Shown here piece after piece: positions 39,501 through 51,500 of a stretch of DNA of 64,000 nt. The notes beneath the pieces were generated by a model. That model searched no databases and was not told the origin of the DNA. It saw only the letters and a program-made list of their open reading frames with translations. The stretch is from Branchiostoma belcheri (Eukaryota; Chordata; Leptocardii; Amphioxiformes; Branchiostomatidae): positions 1,544,314 through 1,608,313 of the forward strand of contig NW_017802824.1 in the NCBI RefSeq assembly GCF_001625305.1, in the 5' to 3' direction. Within the stretch, counting starts at the first letter, position 1, and each line of letters opens with the position of its first letter. A program made the translations under genes and the position numbers.

Positions 39501-42500
39501 TTGTGGAGAATTAAATAGAAGGCCACATCCTTGGGTAGAATCCAAGAAAATTGGTGTTACTGAGTCAGCAAATTTTGTATGTTATAAGAGTAATAATAGG
39601 TAGCAGTTACCTTAAAGTTAAACATTAACATTTTCTTCAGTAACATTTAGTTTTATAAGTTGTGTTTTTTCATAATTTTTCACCAATTTTATATTATCCA
39701 GTGTCTTGTAATTACCAGAATTTTCTTATCCCCAAATTATTACAGAATTTTCTTATCCCCAAATTATTACATCTTAACAATGGAGATCTTTGGCATTCTA
39801 ATTTCTTGAAAGAATATATTCAACAGAGATTGCTACAAAGGCATCTAAAAAAAGCAGTGCTTCAGTTTCAAACCTTAAGTCAAATTTAAGAAATCCCTAA
39901 GTCTACTGAAGAATTCAATCTGAGGAATGACTTATAAGATTGCTAGTTAAAAACAGTAAACTTGTAGTTGTACACCAGGTGTTACGAGCAAAAGTCACAA
40001 CCTGTGAGATTCTTGAAATAAAATAATATCTTAAGGTACTAGTAGGAAACACTTTGAACTGAATACAGAATGTAAGCATGGCATTTATGGTATAATGAAT
40101 ACATAGGCCACACCAATTTAATTTCTTGGTTAACGGATTTTTTTAGAAAAATAATGGAGCCGGCGGGCGAAAAAAAAATAAAAACAGGTCTAGGCATCCT
40201 ATTATGGCACAAAATGGTACCATAGGAGCCATGCTGGTTCAAAATTTAAACAAGAGTTCCACGATCTCATACCTTCGCCAAATGATGTTAACCCTTGCGG
40301 TTGACAAATTATACAATGAATTTTAATCATTGATTTTGTAAATAAGAGCCTCATTTGCATGGATTATATCAGTTGATCATATTCTCCAATCATTGACAGC
40401 CTTATCTTAACAAAAAGGCTACTATAGCACTTCCTCATGAATTATGCAAATGAGGTCATGATTTGAATAAATTATGTTTATTGATGTCCACCTTCACTAA
40501 CTTCCAAATGTGGCAAGTATGAAATTCCCAGCAGTTACAACTATGAAATTACAAACATTTGCCATTAATTATGCAAATTAGGTCCTCATTTACATAATCT
40601 ATATCCTCAGGTGTTTTTCTTGTTCTGGTCTCGGACCGGAGTTTTTTTCACGATTTTGGATCCGGCGGACACCCTCAGACCGAAGGGCTATAACTCCGCC
40701 AAAAAAAGTACGCCGGGAAATCTCATTACATCAGTCAACGGAGGTTTCCAGCCGGCTTCCGATACAATTTTGGTTATTGTCCGTCGACTCTATAATTTGG
40801 GTAGAAACTGTAGTTAAACGTAAATTTTGGATACGAAAAATGTAGTTTTTTTGCAGTTTTTTCAACGGACCTGCTCGGAAAAAACGAATTTTCCCAGGCT
40901 AACGGCTTATATGCTGAAATAGCTTACTACTTTCTGTTTCTGAAAAACAGAAAAAAAATATAGGTTGTTGCGATAAGTTTTTCGCAAAATCCGGTGACGC
41001 GAACCCCTAGAAATTCCACATAGAACGCAGCTATTTGGGTCATCAGGCGACAAACCGCATCACCCTTGCTCGCGGACTAATACCAAAAACGCTTCGCTGG
41101 CCGTCCAACTTCACCGCGCCGAAAAACACTACAATCCCAAGGCTTTTTGATCAATTCAAAACCTAGTTGAAAATCTACAGCGATCGCCGAGCTATGGGGA
41201 GCCAAACCTAGCGTGACAACCTCGCAGATCCGGCGATTTACTGCGCACTATTTGGAACCCTGGTCAGAATTAAACTCCGACCCGGAACCTTAAGGAGATT
41301 ATTTTTCATAAAAAATTATCATAATTCTTCAGAAACATCATATCTATCATATATCCAAATTTCACATGTCTGCGATGAGTACTTTTCCCGCGGCAGTGGT
41401 TTAAAGTCATGTGAAAAATGCAGTGTTCTAAGGCTATATTGCCAAGTCTCGGGTCCCAGGCAGCGTTACAATGGGACAAGTAGAAAAATACCGTTATTTC
41501 AAACATCGCTTTCCTCACAACAGTTATAACGGAAATAAAAGTCTGCCCTGGATCTTGGCTATGGATATATGTGTTCTTTTCGTGGTTTCGGTGCCGCATA
41601 CTTGCAGAAAACGTTCTTAACAGTTGGTATCGATGACGTCACGCAGTGACGTCATCGGGTCCCCTGGGAAAACAGCATGGGGTCGCGTTTTAGGTTCGTC
41701 GCTTTAAAGTAAAAGGAAGAATTCGTCAGATTTCGACCTTGAATGATAGACCAGGGTTCGCACTTTCCGAATCAAACGCGTCCGACACCAAACTCTTCAC
41801 TATTTCGCCGTGAATGGCCTATTAAGTAGCAAAGCGCTCCTTAAATGTGTGAAAGGCTGCATTATTACGAGGTGCAAAACACAATCTGGGTGATATTGCC
41901 GTGGCTAGGAGCAAGAAGTTGAAATAAACCCTGTAAAGATGTGAGGAGTACTTATTAGGCTATCACTTAACACCACCCAAAGGAAAGAAAGTCGCGAATT
42001 TAAGGAGCCCTGAACCGAACATCAGAAAACCCAGTTTTGCCTTAAAGAAGGCTTAAAACACTTCGATTTTGCTGTTAAATGTCAGTTTAAGTCACCATAA
42101 ATAGAGAAACTTCGCCGAAATTATACGAAAGTCAAATTCAGAGGTCGACTCATATAAAATGACATAGAAAGTGAATTCATGCAACAACTGTTTACCTTCC
42201 AGAAACGATTAAAATTGCCCTGACGGGGATTTCGGGGGGGGGCGGGAAAGGGGGAGGGGGGCGCCTAGGGCCTGGGCATGAAATATACGGACTTTTTTAC
42301 TCGAAAAAGCAAAATGATGCGGTTTTTTGTCAGAATCGGATAACTTTTGCCAAAAACTTTTAAATCCATACGAATGACGTCATCGATGACGTCATTTTTT
42401 GCGCATGCGCCGTGCTTTTAAGGTCTCGGACCGGAGTTTTTTTCACGATTTTGGATCCGGCGGACACCCTCAGACCGAAGGGCTATAACTCCGCCAAAAA

Positions 42501-45500
42501 AAGTACGCCGGGAAATCTCATTACATCAGTCAACGGAGGTTTCCAGCCGGCTTCCGATACAATTTTGGTTATTGTCCGTCGACTCTATAATTTGGGTAGA
42601 AACTGTAGTTAAACGTAAATTTTGGATACGAAAAATGTAGTTTTTTTGCAGTTTTTTCTAACGGACCTGCTCGGAAAAAACGAATTTTCCCAGGCTAACG
42701 GCTTATATGCTGAAATAGCTTACTACTTCCTGTTTCTGAAAAACAGAAAAAAAATATAGGTTGTTGCGATAAGTTTTTCGCAAAATCCGGTGACGCGAAC
42801 CCCTAGAAATTCCACATAGAACGCAGCTATTTGGGTCATCAGGCGACAAACCGCATCACCCTTGCTCGCGGACTAATACCAAAAACGCTTCGCTGACCGT
42901 CCAACTTCACCGCGCCGAAAAACACTACAATCCCAAGGCTTTTTGATCAATTCAAAACCTAGTTGAAAATCTACAGCGATCGCCGAGCTATGGGGAGCCA
43001 AACCTAGCGTGACAACCTCGCAGATCCGGCGATTTACTGCGCACTATTTGGAACCCTGGTCAGAATTAAACTCCGACCCGGAACCTTCTCAAGTAGATGT
43101 CACAAGTGTTTCATAGTCCTATTATCAAACAAACCAGATTTATAGAATCCCCTCATTAATTATGCAAATTAGCTCCTAATTTGCATAATTGTCATCTGAT
43201 TATGTCAAGCATCACTCCAACTATCTACATACCAAAAATCACTACAATCCGTCAACCGGTTCTTGAGTTATCCTCCTTTGAAAATTTTTCAACAAATGAT
43301 CCTGCAGTTCCAGAACAAGCCACTAGGGGATCCAAACTCATGTCACTTCTTCCCTATCCCGAGAGCTATCTGCCATCCAAAATTCGTGACCCTAGCATGT
43401 CCAGATCACGAGATATCAAAACCCGAAGTTCTGCTGCAGTACCTAGGAAAGCCGCCAGGGGGCCCAAAATCTAATCATTTCTAGGTCTCATGAAGACCTA
43501 CCCACCTACCAAGTTTCATTTCAATCCATTTACTGCTTCTCGAGTTATCTTGCTAAACCACACACACACACACACACACATACCCACAGACAAACGCTAC
43601 TGAAAACATAACCTTCTTGGCGAAGGTAACAATGAATTTTGAACTTTTAATGATACCACTGCATTGAAAGATGGAATACATGTAACTGTAACATGCAACT
43701 AGGAAGAAAAGGACTGTTTTCAACTGTTCAGGGCAAAATGGCAAAATATGAGCATTTTGCAGTTGATTCTGATTTTGAAGTGGGAGAATCCATTAACCAA
43801 GAAATTAAATTGGTGTGGCCCTATGTATAATTGTCTTCTGAACATAGACTAAGCCCTGACCTTTCTCGTGGATTTTTGACATTTCCACCATGAATCTTGA
43901 GCTAAACTTGGTAGCTTACCCCACTAGTCATAAATTCCAGGGAAGATTTAGTTTCCAGGTTGCAGACTACAATGTAAGTCCTGACATTTGTGCTGGATAC
44001 AAAATATTTCCATCATGCTAAGCTCGAGTTGCTAGCTTCTCTGTTACTGTCAAAGCTCACAAGTCAGGGCTCAAAATACCACCTGTATATGCAACTTAGT
44101 GCAGGAAAAATCAGAGTAATGTGGGTACTAGTAACATTACACGTATTTCTGATGTGTACCTGCTATAACATGCACCTGAAAGTAATGCACTTGGTATGTA
44201 ACTTGTATTTTGGCTTCTTTTTGCTGTGTTGTTACCCGCGTGTGAACTCTTATGGTTACTCATTTGCATACAGCTTTCAATTTGATCCATATCTGTTGCC
44301 AACATCATGAACTGAGGTATGATTTGTCTGGGTAAAAAAGTATTTTGAACCCTGCACTTGAAGAAAGCATGTAAGAACTAGAAACTTTAAGATAATGTTT
44401 ACCTTCACATAATATATATATATAATTGGTCTGCTCTGATAATTCTTACATACTGTATATGTTCAGACTGTCAGGAGTCTAAATCCCTCCTGCTATAAAA
44501 TTGCAACATGATGTAAACACTAGTTACCATTGTGACAGACGTCTGGTCCAGGTCATTGACCTTATTGGTTTGGAGAAAAAGAAGAAGAAGAGGAAACAGA
44601 AAAAACTATATGTTTTCCTTTGGTAAACATAATGATCATGGTTTTTTGTTGTGTTGTAGGCTGCAAGAGATGGAGATGAAGAGGTCATGATGAAGATACT
44701 GAGCCGCTTTTCCGGCAACGCCAAACGGAGGAAAATCAACGAACTGGACGAGGAGAAGCTGTGTCCGCTACACTACGCAGCCAGGAACAACGACTACCAA
44801 ATGGTCAAACTGTTGGTGGAAAATGGAGCAAGTAAGTTTATGCAATACAGTCAATCTTGTACAAGTGATGACCACTTCTACGTAAGGACTGCCTGGCCCA
44901 ATATGACAACTTTCACGTGTTCCCTTTGATAGATTTTTCCCAGTGACATCAAGAATCATGTCTGCGACTACAATAAGGCTATACCAATTTGACTTGTTGG
45001 TTCTTGAATTTTTTCACTCGAAAAATATGAAGCGAATTCCTTCAACTGTTCGGGCCAAAATATGAGCATTTTGGAGTTGATTCAGATCAGAGGCCAAATT
45101 GAATATCTTTTATTTTCTTTGCAAATCAAAAAAAAAAGAAATGAAGTGGGCGAATCCATGAACCAAATAATTAAATTGGTGTAGCCTAAGACTAGATTTC
45201 ATTGGTCCCCTGAGTGGTCACCTTGGCCAGGTTTAATTTGTTGACTGTGTTTGTGTGTTGTGGGCTTGGTCAGTTGAACCTTTAACATCTATAAGACAAC
45301 AAGTCAAGTACTTCCTGATCTAGAAGAATTACATAGATTATAAGATATGTAAAAATAAGATTATAAAATCAATTTCTGTTGAGGTCTACCCTAACTAAAG
45401 AAAACAGAAATGAATAATTTTGTTTCCATTGTTCTCAGACATTTCCAACTAAAGGGTTTGCAAATGAACAACACAGAACAGAAGATATAAATTACTGGTA

Positions 45501-48500
45501 ATATGTAGTTCCCTCATGTGTATCCTTTCTTCCTATCCTTCAGATGTGAATCGTAAAGGAGAAGATGACACCAGAGCGATCCACTTTGCCGCTCGCTTCA
45601 GGAAATTGAAAAGGGAGCAGTCAGAGGAGCAGGTATGTGTTATCTGTACCTGTATAGCTGCCATAACCACCCTTTGGCATAACACACCAGCTTCACAGGC
45701 ACACAGCCTGGCGGCAGCTAGCTATATCACATAGAACGACCTGTTACACACAATCTTTGCATACCTAATTGCAGGAGTTGTTTAAAGCTACATGTATCTA
45801 ATAATGATGCCCCAACTGTACTTTGGTGGCAACGAGTTCCACGCAACGATTGTTTTTGAAACCTCAATTCTTGGTTGATAACTCTGGTATTTGAAGGCAT
45901 GACTATTTCTTGTTCTTTTCTAAAGAGCTGGTATTAGATGGAATTTTAAGTTATCATGAATTATCACCTGAAAATATTGTAAAATCTAGCTTACTAGTAC
46001 ACAATAACCTTTGAAGGACTGTTCTAGTCATTTAGTGAAAGTTTAAAGTAGGGAACTTAGTCATAAACACAGTTATGTCTTATACTACAGTGACATATAC
46101 CTACATTGTATCTGTGACTCTCACTATATATCCCTGTTGGTAGCTTAAAGAAAAAAAATGAGGAAAACTGTTTTTGACGTCTTTTCTTTCACTTCCAACA
46201 CTTACATGTAGGTTACAGAATTGGGACTTACCCAAATTTTCGGTTGACTCCATCAACCTTGTTCACGGAATGGACCCGTCTACTCTTGGAACGTGATGCC
46301 AGAGACACGTGACTGTAGTAGCAGGTCATACATGCCAGATAACTTGTGTAGCCCCCCGTCTCTGTTCAGGGTAGGTCTGTGAGCTCTTATGACACAAGTT
46401 ATCTGGCACGTATGACCTGCTACTAGTGACGGTACTACGGTCATGTGTCTCTGACGTCACGTTCCAAGAGTAGACGGGTCCATTGCGTGAACAAGGTTGA
46501 TGGAATGAAAGCTCATCTGTGTTGGTAGAATACATAGTTAAAGAGTTTGACTTGTTCCAACACAATAAGGAGAACTCACCATAAATTTTCGGCTGATCCC
46601 GTCAACCTTCGTCAGATTTGTGATGCAATCGCTGACTTTCCGGAAGTCGGAAACGTGATGACGTGAAGGAGGCAGTTTACATCAGGGCCCACCAACCCTC
46701 TCTGAACCGTGATGGTGGGAGATACCGTCTTCCCGCCACTTTTGATGCACTCCTGACGTCATCACGTTTCCGACTTCCGGAAAGTCAGCGATTGCATCAC
46801 AAATCTGACGAAGGTTGACGGGATCAGCCGAAAATTTATGGTGAGTTCTCCTTATTGTGTTGGAACAAGTCAAACTCTTTAACTAAGGTTGATGGAGTCA
46901 ACCGAAAATTTGGGTAAGTCCCAATTCTGTAATCTAAGTGTTGGAAGTTAAAGCTTAGTCTTTCTTTCATAATGACTTGTACCAACACAGATGAACTTTC
47001 CTGCTAAGTCTTTTCTTATTATACAGATCAATGAAGCAGCGTTGACTCAGCAGAACAGTGTGATCCAGTACCTGGTGTCGCAGGGCGTACACGTGAATGA
47101 GAAGGACTACTACGGGCAGACGGCGCTCCACTTCGCCTGTATCAGGGACAACGTGACCGCGGCACAAGACCTGCTGCGCTGTGAAGGAATAAACGTGGAG
47201 GTAAGGCCACACCAATTTAATTTCTTGGTTAACGGATTTTTCTAGAAAAATAATGGAGCGGGCGGGCGAAAAAATAAAAATAAAAACAGGCCTAGGCATC
47301 CTATTATGGCCCAAAATGGTACGATAGGAGCCATGAAGTCAACACATCAGGCTGGTTCAAAATTTAAACAATGAATTTTGAACTTTTAATGATACCACTG
47401 CATTGAAAGATGGAATAACTGTAACAACTAGGAAGAAAAGTACTGTTTTAAACTGTTCAGGGCAAAATATGTGCATTTTGCAGTTGATTCTGAATTTTTT
47501 TTTTTTGCAAATCAGAAAAAAATGAAGCGGGCGAATCTGTTAACAAGAAATTAAATTGGTGTGGCCTAACATAAAAAATAGATTGGTCTTGTACTTGTAG
47601 TGTTTTTGTTTATAGTTGTTGTCAAGCATTGTACAAGAAATTAATTGTATCCATTTTTTGTTGTGTAAAAAGATACCACTGTTCAATATATTAACTTGTA
47701 ATTTTTTACTGCAGTTTTTTTACTTTTTATACTAATTTTTTCCTACCAATTTTATTGGCAACTTGTAATTTTTACTGCAGTTTTTTTTTCCTTTTTTGAT
47801 ACTAATTTTTTCCTACCAATTTTATTCTCAATAAACCAATCAATCAATCAATGTCAACATTTTTCCCCAGGCCAAAGACAAACAGGAGATGACGGCCCTC
47901 CATCTCTGCGCCATTCACGAGTCTAACGAGATCGGCGCGTTGTTGATCTCCGCCGGAGCGAACCTGCGTGCGTGTGAGGAGGAACTGCTCACACCCCTGC
48001 ACTTCGCCTGCCAGTCGGGTAACCTGGAGCTGGCACAGATGTTGTTCACTGCTGCAGAGAAGTTAGACGGATGGGTGACCATTTCTCAGGTTTGTTGTCA
48101 TGAAGCATTAAATTAATAAATAAATGTTTATTATGAAACCAGGACAAGAAAGATTAATAAAGTTCTATAGACCAGACCTGTGTCTTACCTGTAATGTGAA
48201 ATTTAAGTGATTTTTTTCTTTTATAAGTAAATATGCACATAGTTCTGTTTTACCTTTCATGATTTTCCAGAAGTAAGTTTACTAAGCAGAACACAATCAT
48301 TCAAGCCAACCATTCGGGATTGAAGTACTAAGTCAGTACTGTTTGGGCATGTTTCGGGCTCAAATTTGACACAAATTTAACTCAAAATCGGCTTCAATTT
48401 GCAAAGAAATTGTAAGGGTAGGCGTGACCTAAATCTGATCAGAGTGCTCATGAATGTCAGCCGAACCTAGTTGGCTGGTGTTCGGGAATAAATTCAGAGG

Positions 48501-51500
48501 ATTTTGGTGAATGTGTGACAGGGGCTAATGGCATTCTCCTTTCCTCCCTGCTTGTGCACTAGGTGTTGTTTTTCTTCTGTTTCTTCTTCTTCTTTCCAAA
48601 CAAATAAGGTCAATGACCTGAACCAGATGTCTGTCACCATGGTAACTAGTGTCGGGTTACATCATGTTGCAATTTTATAGTAGGAGGGATTTAGACTCCT
48701 GTCACCATATATTACATATGGATGTGGCATTCTCCCTTCCTCCCTGTTTGTGCACTACATGTAGATGGTGACAGACCAGGACAATGATGAGAACACCTGT
48801 CTCCACATGGCTGTGGACAATGGACACCTGGAGCTGGTACAACTCTGTCTGGAGAAAGGTAAATATGCTCATGCTTCATGCAGGGGTCTAGTGCAGTTTG
48901 TATCATTTTACCAGTAGTTATTAGGCTAGGACCCAGTTGCAAACATTGTGTGATCGTTGTGTAATTGCAATAGAATAACAATGTATAGAAATGTTGTACA
49001 AGTTCTACAAGGCCACACCAAGTTAATCAATTAGTTTTCGAATTTGAATGCTTTTTAAGCTCCTCCAAGTTGTTACAGTTTTTACCTCCGGGGAAGGAGA
49101 TATCCTTCCGCGAGGAGGTTTTACTATTGTTCGAAACATTTCTGTCAGCAGCTGTTTCTCGCGATCGGCTGGACGGATTGGTCTGTTGTTCGGTATACGT
49201 ATTGCTGTTGGGCTGCAGATGATGCAGAACGTTTTTGTTTAATTGCATATGTGTTTATGGGCGTCAAAATAAAAGGTTTTTAAGTGCTCCGGACACCCCC
49301 GTTATGCTGAAAATGGAATTTACCATGTTGTTAAGGAATGGGGAGGTTTCAGTTTTGGGTCTTACCATTCAAAAGGGGTCAAACAGAGGGGTGTCTGGTT
49401 CCGATAAAAACGTTGGGTGACGGCGCAGCAATGACGGCGCGGGATGACGGCGGGGGTAATGGCGCGGGTGACGCTGAACGCTGGGTGCAAGCCGAGTCAG
49501 CGCTAGATCTTCGTGTCGCGGCATTTATTTCCAGAAATACGGCAATACACGTCAATTTATTTCAAGTACGGCGCGCAGCTAGCATGGCAGCAGCCAGCAG
49601 AAGCGGTGGGCGGGCGGTATGCAAATCTTGCATGACGTATCCGCGTTACGCGTCTCTGATTGGTTGTTCGCTTCAGCTGAGATCGCCGGGCGGCAACATG
49701 AGGGGCGCGGGGACGCGATTTTTCTGTTTGAAAATATGCACTAAACGCTGTTTTCCAGGACTGCATAGCCACATCTAGTGAAAAAGTGCACAATTAATAT
49801 AAATTTGGGGGGAAATATTTGTTTCTTTGTCGATTTATGGTGTCGATTTATGGAACCCGGAAGTGCAGCCGAGACCAGCGCGCAGCGTAGACCAGCGTGG
49901 CAGTTTGACGTGTACGATCAAAACATAAACAAAACTCCCGCGTTTTTAAGTGCTCCGGACACCCCCGTTATGCTGAAAATGGAATTTACCATGTTGTTAA
50001 GGAATGGGGAGGTTTCAGTTTTGGGTCTTACCATTCAAAAGGGGTCAAACAGAGGGGTGTCTGGTTCCGATAAAAACGTTGGGTGACGGCGCAGCAATGA
50101 CGGTGCGGGATGACGGCGGGGGTAATGGCGCGGGTGACGCTGAACGCTGGGTGCAAGCCGAGTCAGCGCTAGATCTTCGTGTCGCGGCATTTATTTCCAG
50201 AAATACGGCAATACACGTCAATTTATTTCAAGTACGGCGCGCAGCTAGCATGGCAGCAGCCAGCAGAAGCGGTGGGCGGGCGGTATGCAAATCTTGCATG
50301 ACGTATCCGCGTTACGCGTCTCTGATTGGTTGTTCGCTTCAGCTGAGATCGCCGGGCGGCAACATGAGGGGCGCGGGGACGCGATTTTTCTGTTTGAAAA
50401 TATGCACTAAACGCTGTTTTCCAGGACTGCGTAGCCACATCTAGTGAAAAAGTGCACAATTAATATAAATTTGGGGGGAAATATTTGTTTCTTTGTCGAT
50501 TTATGGTGTCGATTTATGGAACCCGGAAGTGCAGCCGAGACCAGCGCGCAGCGTAGACCAGCGTGGCAGTTTGACGTGTACGATCAAAACATAAACAAAA
50601 CTCCCGCTGAAGAAGGGAAATTATCCTGTATGTATGCATTTCAGATCCCAGTGACTATGTTTACGATGGGAATAATTGTGGATACGCACGATGCGCACGA
50701 TAAGCCTCAGAAATTTATGTCGCAAGTGGGGCATTCTATAGGCTTGCACGGCCAATGTCTGGCACGCTACGCGGCGTACGTACACTGCTGCACATCACAG
50801 CCAGCGATTCAAGAGTTTGCAAGAATTCTAGGAATTGCACACTCAGGCATTTTTTTCCACAGGCATGGCATGTCTACAGGCATGTTGATGGCACACTTTT
50901 ATGGACACATTCCTACGTAGTCCTAAATTCTTGCCCACATACCCAAATGCCTTTCAAGTGGAAGTTTTACATTCTTCCCACATTTCTTCCCACATGCCTT
51001 CCAAGTGGATGTCTTAGCATTCCAAGTGGAAGTCCTACATTCTTGCTCACATTCCTGTCCCACATGCCTGCCAAGTGAATGAACTACAAACTCCTAAGGC
51101 ATTTTAGAATTACTTCTGTGAGTACAGTCGATAGTGATCAGATGTGCTGTTGTAGTACCAGGTAGCCGCTTGTGTTGAGTGTCCGTTGGATAGGTAAGTT
51201 TGCCATATACATTATCTATGTCTAGTTGTCAAGGTCGTGATTTGGAGTTACTAGTAGTTTTTTTTTTAAGTTGCCAACACTAGTCAAAGAAGTTGCCAAC
51301 ACTAGTCAAAGTGTGCATCTGTTATGACAATAGACAATAGCATTTTAAGGAGGGCCCCGCATGCCCATTTTCCGTAGAGTGTAATTGACTGTTTTAATTC
51401 TACGACTGTAACCGGACCGATCTATTAACGCGTGTCCTGGATGGTAAGTTTGCCATGTTCAATGATGAATCCTATGATGAATTCTACGTAAGTCAGCACA

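Larger units (their letters stand above)
40106..43820. mobile_element. fam-4 Harbinger-like MITE carrying nested insertions
   Basis: The outer ends are GGCCACACCAATTTAATT and its reverse. Its two halves (40106-40251 and about 43628-43820) together match the uninterrupted copy at 47205-47566. The interruption is a fam-6 repeat between TTTAAAC and AATGAATTTTG. Confidence 0.88.
36531..44659 (+). other. TRPA1-like intron 1, transposon rich
   Basis: 8.1 kb. It contains a three-unit tandem repeat (38050-38525), a fam-4 copy (38725-39092), the nested insertion (40106-43820) and a fam-5 copy ending 29 bp before exon 2. From 36540 to 38040 and from 39100 to 40100 I see only AT-rich unique DNA. Confidence 0.75.

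Noticed and set aside
40611..42612. 66-68-codon frames in the direct repeats
   Set aside because: Short, repeated only because the DNA is repeated; no similarity to retroelement proteins.
49338..50444. 146-codon open frames repeated in the 666-bp units, ending near NLFQ before GTACGG as does TRPA1 exon 1
   Set aside because: The similarity to exon 1 is limited to the splice-like end and a few residues; no real alignment, so not an exon duplication.
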